Source: Chlorocebus sabaeus (Eukaryota > Chordata > Mammalia > Primates > Cercopithecidae). Taken from it: a DNA stretch of 64,000 nucleotides. The stretch spans positions 42,557,521-42,621,520 of the forward strand of contig NC_132914.1 of NCBI RefSeq assembly GCF_047675955.1. Reading direction: 5' to 3'. Positions 46,519 through 59,531 of this stretch are shown here, one piece after another. The notes under the pieces are model-generated. The model saw only the letters and a list, made by a program, of their open reading frames with translations. It searched no databases and was not told where the DNA came from. Positions within the stretch are counted from its first letter, which is position 1, and each line of letters starts with the position of its first letter. A program made the position numbers and the translations under genes.

Positions 46519-47377
46519 AAAGAGCTGAGTTTATTGCTGGTCAGGTATGGTCTCTCAGAGCACAGGAGACTGTTGATCTCACGTGGCTGTTTTTGCAGCA
46601 TGGAGTTCAGGGATGGGCTGACTTTCCAAGGCATCAGTGGGTTGACATCATCTATAGTAGTAGTGTGACTACTTAGGTAAGACAGTGGTTGGTTTGTTGG
46701 CACTTGAGGTATGTGACATTTTTGGAGTGAATCTGCCCCTGACTAGGTGGCTCTCAGAAGCCGGTTGCTGATCCTGTTTGTTTGACTTGCAAAAGTGTGT
46801 TGACTGAGGGGAGTTATTGTTCATGTATTGAACAGGTTTCAAACTGTTACCACAGTTTCAGAACTATCTGTCTTAGAAAACCCTTGTGGAAACTTTAGTT
46901 CTCAGTTCTTTCTTTGGTTTCTCATTCATCTAGAGCTATGGAAGAGATAACCAAGGGTTTTCCAGATTTTACTATGGTTGTTGATTCAAGACTTGGTTTG
47001 TGGAGGACTAATTTTTAGATTGAGCATTGATCAGTGTGATATTATCCTGTGTTTCTCTGGAGTAATTTAAGTCATTTTTCAGAAAAGTGGCTGTGTCAAA
47101 GTATTTGAGACACTGAACAACAGACATTGAAAAACTGTGACACAAATACATGAAGATAAATGTACTTAAGAATAGATTAGAAGATTCTCCACAGCTGGGG
47201 GTGATTAAGGAGACAATTCCCAACTATTCCCTGAGTCCATCTTAAATAGCCAGGCTGCCTTTTATTTTGGCTGAGATATAGAGTGTTTTACCTTATTTGA
47301 AGGGTTAATTCAGTACTACATGAAGTGTTGGCCAGGAGCATTTTCTTCTCTGGTTGGCCAAAAGAAAGTGTATGCAC
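46519..47377. other. Unique/ancient DNA, no gene seen
   Basis: No repeat or gene can be named. The open frame 47223-47008 (minus) has no domain. Confidence 0.4.
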
Positions 47378-47402
47378 GCGCGCGCACACACACACACACA
47401 CA
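47378..47402. repeat. (CG)n(CA)n alternating purine-pyrimidine microsatellite
   Basis: 'gcgcgcgcacacacacac', a Z-DNA-type alternation. Confidence 0.9.
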
Positions 47403-47410
47403 TATTCCTA

Positions 47411-47743
47411 CAGTCAGGTACCACATAATGATGTTTTGGTCAATGGCAGACCACATATATAATGGTAGTCCCATAAGATTATAATACCATATTTTTACTG
47501 TGCCTTTTCTATGTTGGATATGTTTAGATACACAAACTCTTACCATTGTGTCACAATTGCCTGTAGTATTCAGTACAGCAAAATGCTGTACAGATTTGCA
47601 TCCTAGAAGCAATAGGCTATACCAAATAGCCTAGGTGTGTAGCAGACTATACCGTCTAGATTTGTGTAAGTACATTCTAGGATGTTCCCACAATGATGAA
47701 ATCCCCTAACAAGGCATTTCTCAGAACAAGCAACACGTAACTG
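47411..47743 (+). mobile_element. Non-autonomous DNA transposon remnant with TA target site
   Basis: Starts cagtcaggtaccacataatg and ends ...cacgtaactg, with TA on both sides (47409-47410 and 47744-47745). Interior text such as 'gcaataggctataccaaata' and 'gtgtgtagcagactatacc' is a common mammalian DNA-element pattern. I cannot give the family name with certainty; the central part of the element is deleted. Confidence 0.6.
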
Positions 47744-47879
47744 TATATGCAAATTTGTAATTTATATTTCTTCTCATAATGTTTTATCTTTAAATCTGTT
47801 TTGGCTATTATTAATACAGTTGCATCAGTTTTGTTTGTATTATTACCTTTTTGGTATATTCTTACATATTCTTAGTTTT

Positions 47880-49420
47880 AAATGTCCTGTGTCCTTATGT
47901 TTTAGATGTATGTTTTAGCTATAACTAGAATTTTAAAATTTACTCTGATGATGTCAGTCTTTTAACTAATGAATAATCTCATTTATATTCAATATGATTG
48001 CTTATATTTTCAATTTGTTTCTATAATTTCATTTTTTTACTTACCCTTTATTATGCTTTCTCTTTCCTTCTTTCTTGACTACTATTAAATTAATGTTTTA
48101 TTTATTCTTTTTTCCTTCTCTACTAGACCAAAAGATATGTACTCTATTTCTATTCTTTCAATGGCTAATCTCAACATTTTAACACTAATTAAAAGCTGTT
48201 GCATATCTCTACAGTTGTTTTGAACAATTTACCTCTAAATACAGTTCTACTCACATGTTACCTTTCTGCAGTTATTTCTATCTTGTTTTTATACCCTTAA
48301 TATGATGATTACTTACATATACTCATCTAGTTACAAATTTCTTAACTTACTATTCCTTCTCACATATCATTAACTTTTTTCTATATTTATAGTCTATCCT
48401 TATGAAGTACATCCTTTTTTTCAATGAGTGGCAATTCTTACTAAAAATGTCTTCAGTTTGCTTTCATTGTTGAATTTGAATGATAGTTGAGCTGTGCATA
48501 TATTTTAGATTTACAATAGTCTTCTCTAATCTTTTGGAGGTATCATTCCATTGTCTTCTGGATTCTGCTGCTGCTGGTGTAAAGTGTGCCATAAGTCTAA
48601 TTGTTATTATTTTGTAGGTAATGTTTTCTTGGTTGCTTTTAAGATCTCTATTTCGCTATGATGTATCTACTGATTACTCTTTTTCCTTTAAAAAAATCTT
48701 CCTCAGAACTTCCTCAGAACATATCATGAATATATTCTTCAGAGCCTGAATCTAAAGATTCATATACTTGAGTAATTTTGGAAAATTCTCAGCTATTATC
48801 TCCTTAAACATCGCTTCTCTTGCAGCCATTCTTTAGTCTCTCTCTATTCAAATCCTATTAGACCAATTCTAGATCTTTTGCTCTGTTTTTCATTTTTCTT
48901 ATTTTCTTTTTTATATTTTTATCTCTTAAGCCTTTGGGGTAATTTCCATATCTCTATATTCAAGACACTATTCCTCTCTTCAGCTGTTTAATTTCCCGTT
49001 TAATTTGTACTAGTGGAACTCTTACTGAAATGCTTACATTTCCTATTTTAATTCTAGATGTTCTACTAGTTCTCTTTTCAAATCTTCCTGGGTATTTTAA
49101 TAATGTATTGATCATTTCCCATGTTTAATTCCTTTCTAATGTTTTTAAATAATTTAAGCATACTCATTTTATAGGTTCTATCAATAATTCTATTATCTAA
49201 AGAGCCTAAGGCTCTATACCTGTTACTTTATGAGTCATAAAATTTGCTTTTGTTAGTTGTTTCCTTATGTGTTGCAATTTTATTAAAAGTATTTTAGATT
49301 GTAAAGTCATCTTTAATGGAGTTTTATCTTGTAGAAATCCACTATAGTTTGCCTTCAACAAGTATTACCCTAGAGATGTTTCATGGCTACTTCTTACAAT
49401 TTGCCCAACCCTGCAAAGAT
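47880..49420 (-). mobile_element. Ancient antisense L1M/HAL1-type 5' region
   Basis: T-rich strand with landmarks 'ccattgtcttctggattctg', 'ggttgcttttaagatctcta', 'ttctcagctattatctcctt' and 'cttacatttcctattttaat'. Read antisense, these match the 5' part of old mammalian L1s. No open frame remains. Confidence 0.55.
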
Positions 49421-49619
49421 GAAGTTTTGGGAACAGGCAAATTGAGGAATTTGCCTGAAACCCAGGCTATGTATTTAAAATCAATATGTCATATTTTGTC
49501 CTGTAATTTTTAACTTTTGTTTTATACCAGTCGGTTTTTAATTATATTTAGTTTTCCTATGTTTTCAGAAATAGAAATACTTTTATTTTTCAACAGGAGC
49601 CAGATTAATATTTTTTATG

Positions 49620-50055
49620 AAGTATAAACCTAGCCATATAACTCCCCTACTTAAAACCCTTCATTGATTTTCTTTCTTTTTATTTAATTTCACTTTCCAG
49701 ATAGAATCTGAAATTATTAATATGTTCTTGAAAGCCTGGAATGATATGACTCCTGGCAACCTTGCCAATCTCATCTCCATCAGTTGTCCACTAGGTTACT
49801 GCTCTCTGTTCGTTCCTCCAGGGTGAATGTTCCTTCCCATCTCTGAGCCTTTTTACATACTGTTCCCTCTGCCTCAAAGCCTTGTCTCTGTCCCAGCATT
49901 ACCTGGAAAATGTTCATTTATCTTTCTGGTCTCAGCTTGAATGTCTCTTCCTCAGGAAGCCTTCCCTGAGCTTTCTAATTTCATAGCCAGCCAAAGTTAA
50001 AGCCCATGTTGTTCACTGTCAAAGCACCCTGAGGATTTTCTTTTCAGTGTAAATA
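49620..50055 (+). mobile_element. L2 LINE 3' region
   Basis: 'aactcccctacttaaaaccc', 'gcctggaatgatatgactcc', 'cttcctcaggaagccttccc' and 'tgttccctctgcctcaaagc' are typical L2 text. Confidence 0.75.
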
Positions 50056-51469
50056 ATTTTTTAAAAAATTTAATGGCTGTCCTCTCTACATGAATAAGAT
50101 CCATGTGAAGGACGCTGGGTCAGTCTACTAACAAAAATAACCCCATACAAAGGAAAACATGATATTTTAGGAGAAAGAGAGATAATTGCAGGAGCTAAGT
50201 CCAGAAATAGCTGGATCCTTACCCACACAGCCAGGTTATTTGCCCTTATACAGGAGAATGGACAATTCTTCTGTTCGAACAGGCAGAAAGGCAGAGACTA
50301 CAGGTATGAGAATAGACATCAGTGGGTTAGTAGATTAGTCAGTGAGAAAATAATAAAGTTCTTAACCAATTACTTTTCTGTTTAGTGAAATATCAACAAT
50401 GAGTGAGTCAAGATGGAGGTAGTGTTATATTTGAAAAGAAAAAAAATTATGTTAAATTTTTTTTCATTCAAAATTATGTTAAATTTGTTTTCTCAGAGAA
50501 TGAAAAAGGGAACCGGTTTGGTAAAAGTTGGGGATCCTACTTCTGCTTAAGGTTTGTGGTTGTAGTTAAAATGAGAGCATCCTGTATGGCTCTGAGTTTA
50601 ATTGCACCAGGAACAAGACCAGAGAAGGCAGAGGGATGGATTGAAGCATGGTTCATGTTTTGCCAGTGAGTTTCACTAGGGGAGAGAGAGGAGAGAAGCT
50701 GAGGTTAGATGGAAGGGAGTGATTATAATGATGAGCCACATGCAGTCATCTAAAAAGCAATAAGGGATGTATTCTAATCTTCAACGAATAGGGAAAAGTG
50801 ACCAGAAGGATTGTGGATGCCTGCAACATGGTAGAGTGAAGGATGATAATCCAATATAGTTCTTCAAAAGAAGAGAAAAAAATTGAGGAGGAGGTAAGAA
50901 CAGTGGTTGGGAAACAATAATAAGGAGTGAAAAGGCACCTATCCCATACTCAGGCCCAGAGAAGACTCAAGTGATGCTGTATTCTTAAGGGCGTACTAGA
51001 TTTCGGTTAGAGCAAGTAGGTGAAGGGAGCTTTCAAAGGAGGAATTTGAGGGTACAGAGGACTTTGCTAAAGACAATGAACTCCACAGGGTGTACTGGAA
51101 GGATTTGGGGTTCCATGACAGGTGGAATTTGGGTTGGATTGTTGCATATACAGTGACAGTAGAGGTCCAGGCAAGCAGGAAGACCTTAAGGGTTTATACT
51201 TCTTGGAATGACTTGAATGGGGAAGTATTGCATAAAAGGGATTAAGTAGGGGATTTCTCTGCCTTTCTAGTGTGATCTCAGCCACACTTCCCTGCAATCC
51301 TCCACCTATTACATTTAAAATCTTCCACCCACCAGATACACTGCTGCCCCAATATGTCCTATAAACCTTTGTTCAAACTGATCCTTCTGCTTAATAAGAG
51401 TTTATCCCTCCTCTCTCCTGCTTCCTCTAAATAAATTTTCCCATATTCTCACCCAGTCAGTATGCATCT
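50056..51469. other. Unique/ancient DNA, no gene seen
   Basis: Purine-rich central part. The open frame 50403-50669 has no domain. No repeat is named. Confidence 0.4.
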
Positions 51470-51665
51470 CTCCGTATACCTCTATTGATATAATTGCTAC
51501 CATATTCTGCTATTTACCTGTTCATTTATGTATAATTATTTCTCCCACAATAGATTCTGAGCTCCTGAACTGCAAATATGGGGTGGCCCATACTCTCCAT
51601 AGTACCTAGAACTATACTCAAAGGTCAATAGAAATGTAAGTAATTAAAATGTCTGCTTAATTTCC
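51470..51665 (+). mobile_element. L2 LINE 3'-end fragment
   Basis: 'tagattctgagctcctgaac' and 'catagtacctagaactatac' follow the L2 tail order. Confidence 0.5.
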
Positions 51666-52079
51666 CCTGAGGCCTCCAGACTTCAGCACTATGTCCAAGA
51701 TGGTGGTAAAGATTACCCATAGAAGACCCAGATAGAGGAGGACCAGTTGCCTCTGCCTCATTCTCCCGAATCCCAAACTAGCCCAGCCAGTGTCTTCTGG
51801 GGAATAAACAGCCTAAGGCTGTGAAAAGTCACTTTTTAATTGTAAACTATGAAAGTATCCATGCAAGACTTATACATAAAATACTGCCCAAGTTGGGCTG
51901 AACACTAGAAACCTAGTTTTCACATGCTCTTTTTAAAAATATAAAGATACAGTTATGGAATATGGAGATCAAAAGACTGCTTTTATAGTAATGGCTCCAG
52001 TCAAGGGTACCTTAATTTCACAAAGCTATTTTGTGTATAAATACTAAATACACCCACATTTATAAAAACAGATTATTGC
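51666..52079. other. Unique DNA, no gene seen
   Basis: No feature is recognised. Confidence 0.4.
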
Positions 52080-52230
52080 GACCAAGTGCAGTGGCTCACG
52101 ATTGTAATCCTAGTACTTTGGGAAGCCGAGGTGGGAGGACTTGAAATCAGGAGTTTCAGACCAACCTGGGCAACGAAGCAAGATCCCATATCTACAAAAA
52201 TAAAATAAATCTTTTTAAAAAAACAAATTT
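52080..52230 (+). mobile_element. Alu left monomer / FLAM-type
   Basis: Single-arm Alu text from 'ccaagtgcagtggctcacg' to 'gatcccatatctacaaaaat', then an A/T-rich tail. No right arm. Confidence 0.75.
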
Positions 52231-52890
52231 TTATTTAAATAATTAAAACTATTTGAGTACATTTTGAATCAACTGCATCTGAGTTTATTACAACCAGGTG
52301 GTAGGTGAAATTATTTTGTTATAATGGAATTTTTCATATGTATATAATTTAAAATGCATTATAAAGTAAAAATGATGATTTAACAATTTAGAAACTTTTT
52401 TCCTAAATAAGCATATTTTACTATTTTTACTTTGCTGAAAAGATTTATTTTAAGATGTACCTATTTTATTTTTAAATGTGTCTTGGTATTTTATGGTTTT
52501 TTTTCTGCTTAGAAATACTTAATCTTCTTATTATAAACCTTTTATATGATTTGTATGCATATAACTGCTTTTCAGAGTTGATGAGCTGTTCTCACATTCC
52601 TTCAAACACCCATGGTAGATTTGATTTCTAAATTCCCAAATGTTATAAATAATTATTTCTAAAATAATTCTATGTGAAATTAAAAACATTATGTGGAAAA
52701 CAGATGAATTTTAGCTTATTTAACTTCCCAATGATTGTCGATTAATTACTGTAAATCTTTAATAGAGTACTATGAAGACTCTGAGGGTAGCACTAAAAGT
52801 CAATATACCCACATTATTTTATGGTTCTGGGTGGAAAATTAAGTTATAGTTGAGAGGCCTTGCTTTCAAAGTCACATACTAGGCTGTAAA
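52231..52890. other. AT-rich unique DNA, no gene seen
   Basis: No feature is recognised. Confidence 0.4.
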
Positions 52891-52896
52891 TACATA

Positions 52897-53005
52897 GGAG
52901 TTCAGAGTGTGGTCTTCAGTCAGGCTGCCTGGGTTCAAATCCAGCTCTACCACTTGCTTAAAAGTGTGACCTTGGATGAGTTCTTAAGCTCTCTAAGACA
53001 GACAC
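52897..53005 (+). mobile_element. MIR SINE
   Basis: 'gtcaggctgcctgggttcaa', 'atccagctctaccacttgc' and 'gtgaccttggatgagttctt' are classic MIR core text. Confidence 0.85.
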
Positions 53006-53454
53006 TATTGTTCCCTCCACAAATAACATTCTTCACCTATTCTTCTCTGTCTTTTTCTGGTTCACACAGCCTTCACACCCCTAGAGAGGCCAAAAATACC
53101 AGCTATTTTCCTGCGTTCCCTTGAAGTTAGGTATTGGCCTGTGCTCCAATCCTGTCAATGAGATGTGAAGAAAGTCTACCAGAGATATTCTCAGACAGAT
53201 TTTGCTCCCTATTAAATACAGAATAAGAGGCAATGAAACTCACAACTTCTTACCAAGGTTCCTGTTGTGTGAGATAAAAAAATGTTCCTTGTTATTTCAC
53301 CACATTTAATTGGGTATAAGTTGCACATAAAAATATCTTGAGTAATATATTCTTCCATTCAATTTGAATAGATGCAAGACAGCAGACACCTTTGTTTTTT
53401 ATTTCAAGAGAAAGTTTTCAACATTTCACCATTAAGTATGATTACATATATAGG
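53006..53454. other. Unique DNA with a weak old LTR-like patch
   Basis: 53120-53220 is faintly LTR-like. No gene is seen. Confidence 0.3.
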
Positions 53455-55822
53455 ATTTTGAAGATACCCTATATCAATAAACCTATTCCTAATTTACTTA
53501 AGGGATATTTCTCTAATCACAAATGGCAGTTGAATTTTTCTATATTATTGAAATAATCATATGATTTTTCTCCATTATTTTGTTAATATGACACATTATA
53601 TTAATTTCCAAAACTTATTCAATCTAAAATTCCTGGAAACCCAAGTTCCTTATGACACACTTAGTGTATCATCTATTTTAGATATTGCTGGATTTGGCTT
53701 GCTATTTCATCATGTTTATAAATAAGATTGGGCTTTAATTTTACTTTTTTGTCATAGCCTTGCCAGATTTTGGATTGAGGATATGCTGGCTTGCTAAAAT
53801 GAGTTCATAAAAATCATAAGAGTATCCTCTTTATTTCTAATCTTTTGGAATAATTTTGAAAGTATGGCAGTATCTCTTTCTTAAACGTATTTTAGAATTT
53901 GCCAGTTAATCTCTCTGAGCTGGAACTTTCTTTGTAGAAAAATTTAAAATTAAAAAATTAGTAATTTTTTAAAAACTACAAGAATATTCAGATTTTCTAT
54001 TTCCTTTTGGGTCAGCATTGAGCTAAATGTATTTTTCCAAGAATGTATTTATTTTACCTCATTTTTTATAAAGTGGCATAAAATTATGATATCTTCTTCC
54101 TATTTTTAAAATATCTCTGTGGTTTGTAACGTGCTCTTTTTATTCTTAACATATTATTTATGTCTACTTTTTTCTTCTTAATAAGTGTTTTTGTTTTTTA
54201 TTTCGTTAATTTCTGCTCTTATATTTATTATTTCCTGCTCTCTACTTTCTTTCATTTTATTTTGCTATTCTTCTAACTTCTTGAAATAGAGATTCAGCTC
54301 ATTAATTTCAACCTTTTTTTTTTTAAGTGTTTGCATTTCAGACTACATATTTCCTAAGCACTGCTTTTTACTGTAGGTTTTTATTTGTATGATTTTCGTT
54401 ATGAATTAGTTCAGAGTAGTTTTTTTAATTTCCAGTGTAATTTCTTCCTTGACCCATGGATTATTTACAAGTGTATTTTTATTTGCCTAATATGTTGGGA
54501 TTTTCACATTTTTTCTGTCATTTCTGTCTGGCTTAATTGGATTTGGGTCAGAAAACATCCTTTGAATTTGTTGAGACTTGCTTTACGGTCCAGTAGATAG
54601 TCAATCTTTGTAAACATTTTGTACATTATTGAAAATGATGTGTATCATGTAGGGTAGTGTTACATCTATTTCCATTTTGTGTAGATTATTGACTGTATTG
54701 CTTGAATATTCTGTATTTTTTTTTTTGTTTGTTTTATGTTTGGTTTACTTTTTGTAACAGTTACTTAGTATAATTGTGGCTTTGTCCTTTTTATTCCTTA
54801 AAAGGACTTTGGAATACTTTAACAGTATTTACTCTCCTCCCAATTTACATGCTATCATTGTCATATATTTTAATTCTATATGTACATTTTAAACTACATA
54901 AGATGTGATGAATATTATTGTTTTATTTAGTTAGTATTTATTTGTATTTATCTGAATTTTTACCATTTCTTTTGTTTTCTTCCGTTCCTTAATCACTTTC
55001 TATTTGGTATCATTTCCTTGTTCCTGAAGAATATGTTTCTGGTTTCATTCTCTATGGGATTTGCTGGTAGTAAATCACTTCATTTTTATTTATTTTATCT
55101 TTACTCTGGGAGTATATTTTGATTGGGTAAAAAAATTATACTTTGGTAAATTAGAAATGTCATACTATTATCTTCTGGCCTAATTGTTTCTGTTGAGAGA
55201 TCAGCTCTCAGGCTGTTATTTCTTTCGTAATAACCTCCTTTCTTCCTGTTTTTCGTCTTTTTCATTGTTTTTCTTTGTTTTCACCATGATGTGCCAAGAC
55301 ATGAGTATAATTTTGTTTATCCTGAATCCAGTTATAGAACCCCTTGAATCTATGATTTGCTGTCTTTCAGTATTTTTTTGTTAATTCAGTTATTCTATCT
55401 TCAAACATTACTTCTTCCCATTTTCTCTTGTTTCTTTCTGGCATTCCAATTAAATGGAGATTAAATCTTTACACTTTATATTCTATCCTTTATGGGTTTT
55501 GTTTGTCTTTCTCTTTTGCCCTGGGTTCTGTCTTACCTCTCCATAAGTCCGCATATTTTATCCTGACCTCTTTTCCAGTTCACTAATTCTCTCTTCATCT
55601 GTATCTAATATGCTATTTAATCTATCTACTAATTTCTTAATTTTGATTATTACATTTTATATTATATTTTTTACTTTTAAAATTTCTATTTGGATAAAGG
55701 TCTTCTGGAGGGATCAAATGTGCTATAACATTTTTTATTGTTTCTAGCTTTCAACTGAAATTTTTGAATATTATTTTTATCTCCTTGTACTTGGCAAGCA
55801 AGTTATTTTAAAACAATCTTTT
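53455..55822 (-). mobile_element. Ancient antisense L1M (reverse transcriptase, endonuclease, 5' part)
   Basis: Read on the minus strand, the order is reverse transcriptase (53560-53900: 'ttgccagattttggattgag' and 'atgctggcttgctaaaatga', antisense to palm text), then the endonuclease and linker (54180-54720: 'ccttgacccatggattattt' and 'atttgggtcagaaaacatcc'). The L1 5' region follows (54840-55800). All frames are destroyed. An Alu sits in it at 55823, and a tail of similar text continues to about 56440. Confidence 0.7.
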
Positions 55823-56096
55823 GGCTGGGCACAGTGACTCACTCCTGTAATCCCAGCACTTTGGGAGGCCAGGTGGGCAGGTAACGAGGTCAGGAGTTCA
55901 AGACCAGCCTGGCCAACATGGTGAAACCCCATCTCTACTAAAAATACAAAAATTAGCCAGGCGTGGTGGCAGGCACCTGTAATCCCAGCTACTCAGGAGG
56001 CTGAGGCAGGAGAATCATTTGCAGGCAGAGGTTGCAGTGGGCCAAGATTGCACCATTGCACTCCAACCTGAGTGACAGAGCAAGACTTCATCTCAA
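55823..56096 (+). mobile_element. AluS-type inserted in the antisense L1M
   Basis: Dimeric Alu with small deletions ('ggaggccaggtgggcaggta') and a (TA)n tail at 56095-56109. Confidence 0.87.
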
Positions 56097-56440
56097 TATA
56101 TATATATATTATTAATTTAATATCTGGAGCTCCTCCTACAGTACTATTTTTATTGTTTGTAGTTTCTGATGATTGTCTTTAGGCAAACTAGTCTACTTAC
56201 AAATCAGGTTATCTTGGATTGCATACCGCAAATTGTATATAAAAATTTGTTTGTGAAATGATTTGATACATAGGATAATGTTACTTTCTCTAGTGAGGAT
56301 TTTCATTTGCTTTTGTCGGCACTTTCAGATGCTAGCAATCCAGAATGACCTTTATTCAATTTCAATAACTGATATTTCTAGATCCTAAATGGGAGTGCTG
56401 GATTATTTATAGTTCACCTTTCTTTTTAAAGCAAAGCCCC
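56097..56440 (-). mobile_element. Probable continuation of the antisense L1M
   Basis: 'agtttctgatgattgtcttt' and 'aaatttgtttgtgaaatgat' look like the L1M/HAL1 5' end beyond the Alu. Weak. Confidence 0.35.
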
Positions 56441-56554
56441 TTAGAGTCCCAACTCAAAGTGCTTATCAGAGCCCCCCAGCCTCAACAGGTCCTAGAAGCT
56501 AGCCCATGTCAAACCCTCCATACTTTTTCTCATACTTGGGTTAGGGTATAGGAT

Positions 56555-57000
56555 TATTTCAGTTGTGTATAACAGGCAAAACTAACATAGCTCAGGACTG
56601 GAATGACAGCTCCCTGAGAGTCAAGGTTCTTTACAGCTTACTATTCCTTCATCTATAGGATGTCATCCTAATCCTCAAGATCCCTGCAGCTGTTAGAGCT
56701 CCAACGTCACACCTATATTCCAGGCAATTGGATTTGCAGGTGAATAAAAGGGTTGAAGAGAGAGCATTTCTCCTTATTCTTAAAAAGTCTTTTCGGAGGA
56801 CCCAAACAATACTTCTTACATTTTATTGTCCAGAACGTAGTCACATCATCATGCCTAGCCACAAGAAAGACTGGTCAATGTGGTTCTTTACCTGTGCAAA
56901 ATGTGCCCAGCTAAAATTAGTGTTTATCCACTAAGGAGGAAGGGAGAATCAATATTAGGAGTTAATGTAACAGTTTATGCCTCAAAGGACTATGGATTAA
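56555..57000 (+). mobile_element. Ancient dispersed repeat, family not assigned
   Basis: 'ctcaggactggaatgacagc', 'gttagagctccaacgtcaca', 'cagaacgtagtcacatcat' and 'gcccagctaaaattagtg' form a pattern I know as a common mammalian repeat. I cannot name it, so the frames 56728-56934 and 56880-57137 are not taken as genes. Confidence 0.4.
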
Positions 57001-57829
57001 GAAATAAAGAGAATTATAATGAATTTATTGAAAGACTAAATGAAGTTGTCATGCAAAGATTACATTTACTGGGACACCTTATCCTAATGCAACCAATAGC
57101 ATTAGGAGGCACTATGAGGAAAGAAATCAAAGCTTGAGAGCCTGGATTGCAGAAAAAAATTTGAAAAAGAAAAAGAATTACAAATTTGTGGGCAAAAAGG
57201 AATGGGTGAAGGGTAAATTTCTGGATATTTGGATACAGTTTAGAAAACTTATAAATTAAATGCCAAGCTCATATTTTTCAGATGGAATATTTTGTGCTAC
57301 ACTATTAGTTGTGCAGGAATTAAAACGAAAACACCTCCAAAAGTGTGCCTGTTGCTTTCATGATAAATACTTTCAGAAAAAAGTCCTCCAGCACTTATGT
57401 CTACGTCTTAATTAAACACATAACAATATGTTTCTTACTCCTGAATTATTTTCTCCAGGATACATCCAAAACAGCACTTTGGCTAGCTGAGTTTGTGTGG
57501 AGAATTATACAAAGCACCTCCAGAGGATTTTATAGTGATGTCAAAGGGTAATACAAGATGTTTTGCAATGCAGTTTAGCATGGGTATTTCCAAATAATTA
57601 CTTGGTTTGGGAACTATCCATTCACTTAAAATATTTTCCTATAATTCCTGTATTTGCTGAACTCTCCCCTGAGCCTCAAATTATAATACATACATATGCT
57701 ATTAATTTTCTAGTGACTCTTATGTATCACTACAACAATACTGGATCCAGTGATCCAGTATTCAGGGCATTCTTTCCTCTAGCCTGGGCTTTCAAATATC
57801 ATAGCTTAGTAATAATCAGACTTTGATGA
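57001..57829. other. Unique DNA, no gene seen
   Basis: No feature is recognised. Confidence 0.4.
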
Positions 57830-59340
57830 TAGAAACCAAAGTTAAGAAAATGCATTAATTTAATGACAAAAAATTTTTGGAGGGAAAAAATGTGCTTTAT
57901 TCTTAGTTCATTTAAAAGCTAGTGAAAGTTTAGCCTTAAAAAGGGAAGAGAGAGATCAAACTTTCTTTTGCCTGCTTGCCAGATGATGCTAACAAGTCAT
58001 TGTCCTTTCTCATTCAGGCATAAGTGCCTGAAAACTCCTTTTTCTTCTGCTTACCATTGCCTTAACCAGTAATACTGTTCTCAGACAGAAAGATACCTGA
58101 ATGTCTAAACATTTATCTATACTAATACAGGCTCATTTCATGTGAATGTCTGCCAAGCAGGAACTAGGCTGTCAGCTTCATCCCATCAAAAAGACTTTCA
58201 GTCCCAAGGACCGATGGCAGGTTCCAATTGTTAAGTCATTCTTGCTTGAACTGAATTTTAAAGTCAGGCTCCTACTGTTAAAGAATGGAGCTCAAAGAGG
58301 GCATTTAGCCAGAAATGTTGCAATTCTAAATATAACACTTTTGGATATGGATTTTTTTATTGCTGTCATTATTTTTCAAAATGTGGATACTGAGTAAAAC
58401 TCCAGGGCAGCAAATAATGTGTAATGGCAACCAATACTGCACAATAGTTCTTGTTTTGGTACATTCACTTTGTAGTGATTTATTAAGGGAGACTGAAAAA
58501 GCCTGATTAAAATGCATAAACAGTGCTGAACAGTAAACAACCATGTCTAAGGATGAAAAAATGGGACCCACATGCTGTGCATGGAAATTGCCCTTAACAA
58601 CATGGCCTATTGTTGAACAGATAGGAAGCCAAAGGTTGCTTGTAATCAAATTTGAAGTTTCCCATCACTTATAAAAGCAACACTTCCTTGTGCAAACGTT
58701 TCAATTTGTTGTAGTTAAAAACAGCTTCCTGGCTTAATCCTTACCAGGAGTTCTTAATCCTAACCAGGAGTTCTTGTGACTGTCAGATGGATAGAAAAAT
58801 TTAGACGGGGAGCCCACTAGACTTTACAAAATGGAACCAAGTGTTTAGTTTGCAGAAGAAATAAAATCTAAAGAATTTACAGGATAAAATTAAATTAAAG
58901 CAGCAAGAGACCTCAAGATGATTATTTCTTTTGTATTTTATTTAAACGGGGAAATTTTTGATGGGCTGGCTAGGTGCTCAAATCTCTTCTCTTTTCTCAC
59001 TCAAAAATAAAGCAGATGTTAAAAGGGGAGGAAAAAAGCAAACATTCGCTTGCTACAGCCTGAATCAAGCCTGTGGACAAATACTCAAAGAGAAAATTCA
59101 GTAATAATATGATAACACTTTTCTGATGGATTGAATTACATGGATACAAATATGGGGATTATTGTGTAATGATAATTCTTTAAATTTATGTTTTGTTGTG
59201 AAGACTATTAATTGCTAATTAAGGAGACAAAAGGTTAACTGCTAAACTTTTAAGCCATATTGATTCTTCCAATATATCAATATAATATAGTAGAGAATAA
59301 AGAAAAATAAACTAAAGAAATTTGAATATTTTTAAAAATA
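57830..59340. promoter_or_regulatory. Candidate long-range regulatory block
   Basis: About 1.5 kb with no recognised repeat, although flanking DNA is full of them. It holds clusters of homeodomain words ('gcattaatttaatgac', 'ctgattaaaatgcataaa', 'attaattgctaattaagg') and facing SOX-type words (aacaac and attgttg near 58595-58615). It lies about 42 kb upstream of the DBX2 promoter. Motifs are seen; conservation and function are inferred. Confidence 0.3.
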
Positions 59341-59381
59341 TTATATTATATTCTGTAATGTCTTAATTAAATGAAGACCCC

Positions 59382-59486
59382 GGAGGCTGAGGCAGGAGAA
59401 TGGCGTGAACCCAGGAGGCGGAGCTTGCAGTGAGCTGAGATCCGGCCACTGCACTCCAGCCCGGGCTACAGAGCAAGACTCCGTCT

Positions 59487-59527
<41 letters not shown>
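59382..59527 (+). mobile_element. 5'-truncated AluY, Old World monkey-type, long poly(A)
   Basis: Only about 105 bp of right-arm text ('gagatccggccactgc', 'ccagcccgggctacagagc'), then an A-run of about 38-40. gtcttaat occurs at 59360-59367 and 59528-59535; 14 bp of non-Alu sequence (59368-59381) sit between the left copy and the Alu. Confidence 0.88.

Positions 59528-59531
<4 letters not shown>

Noticed and set aside
56728..57137. Two overlapping plus-strand frames (68 and 85 codons)
   Set aside because: They fall in an old dispersed repeat and show no family match.
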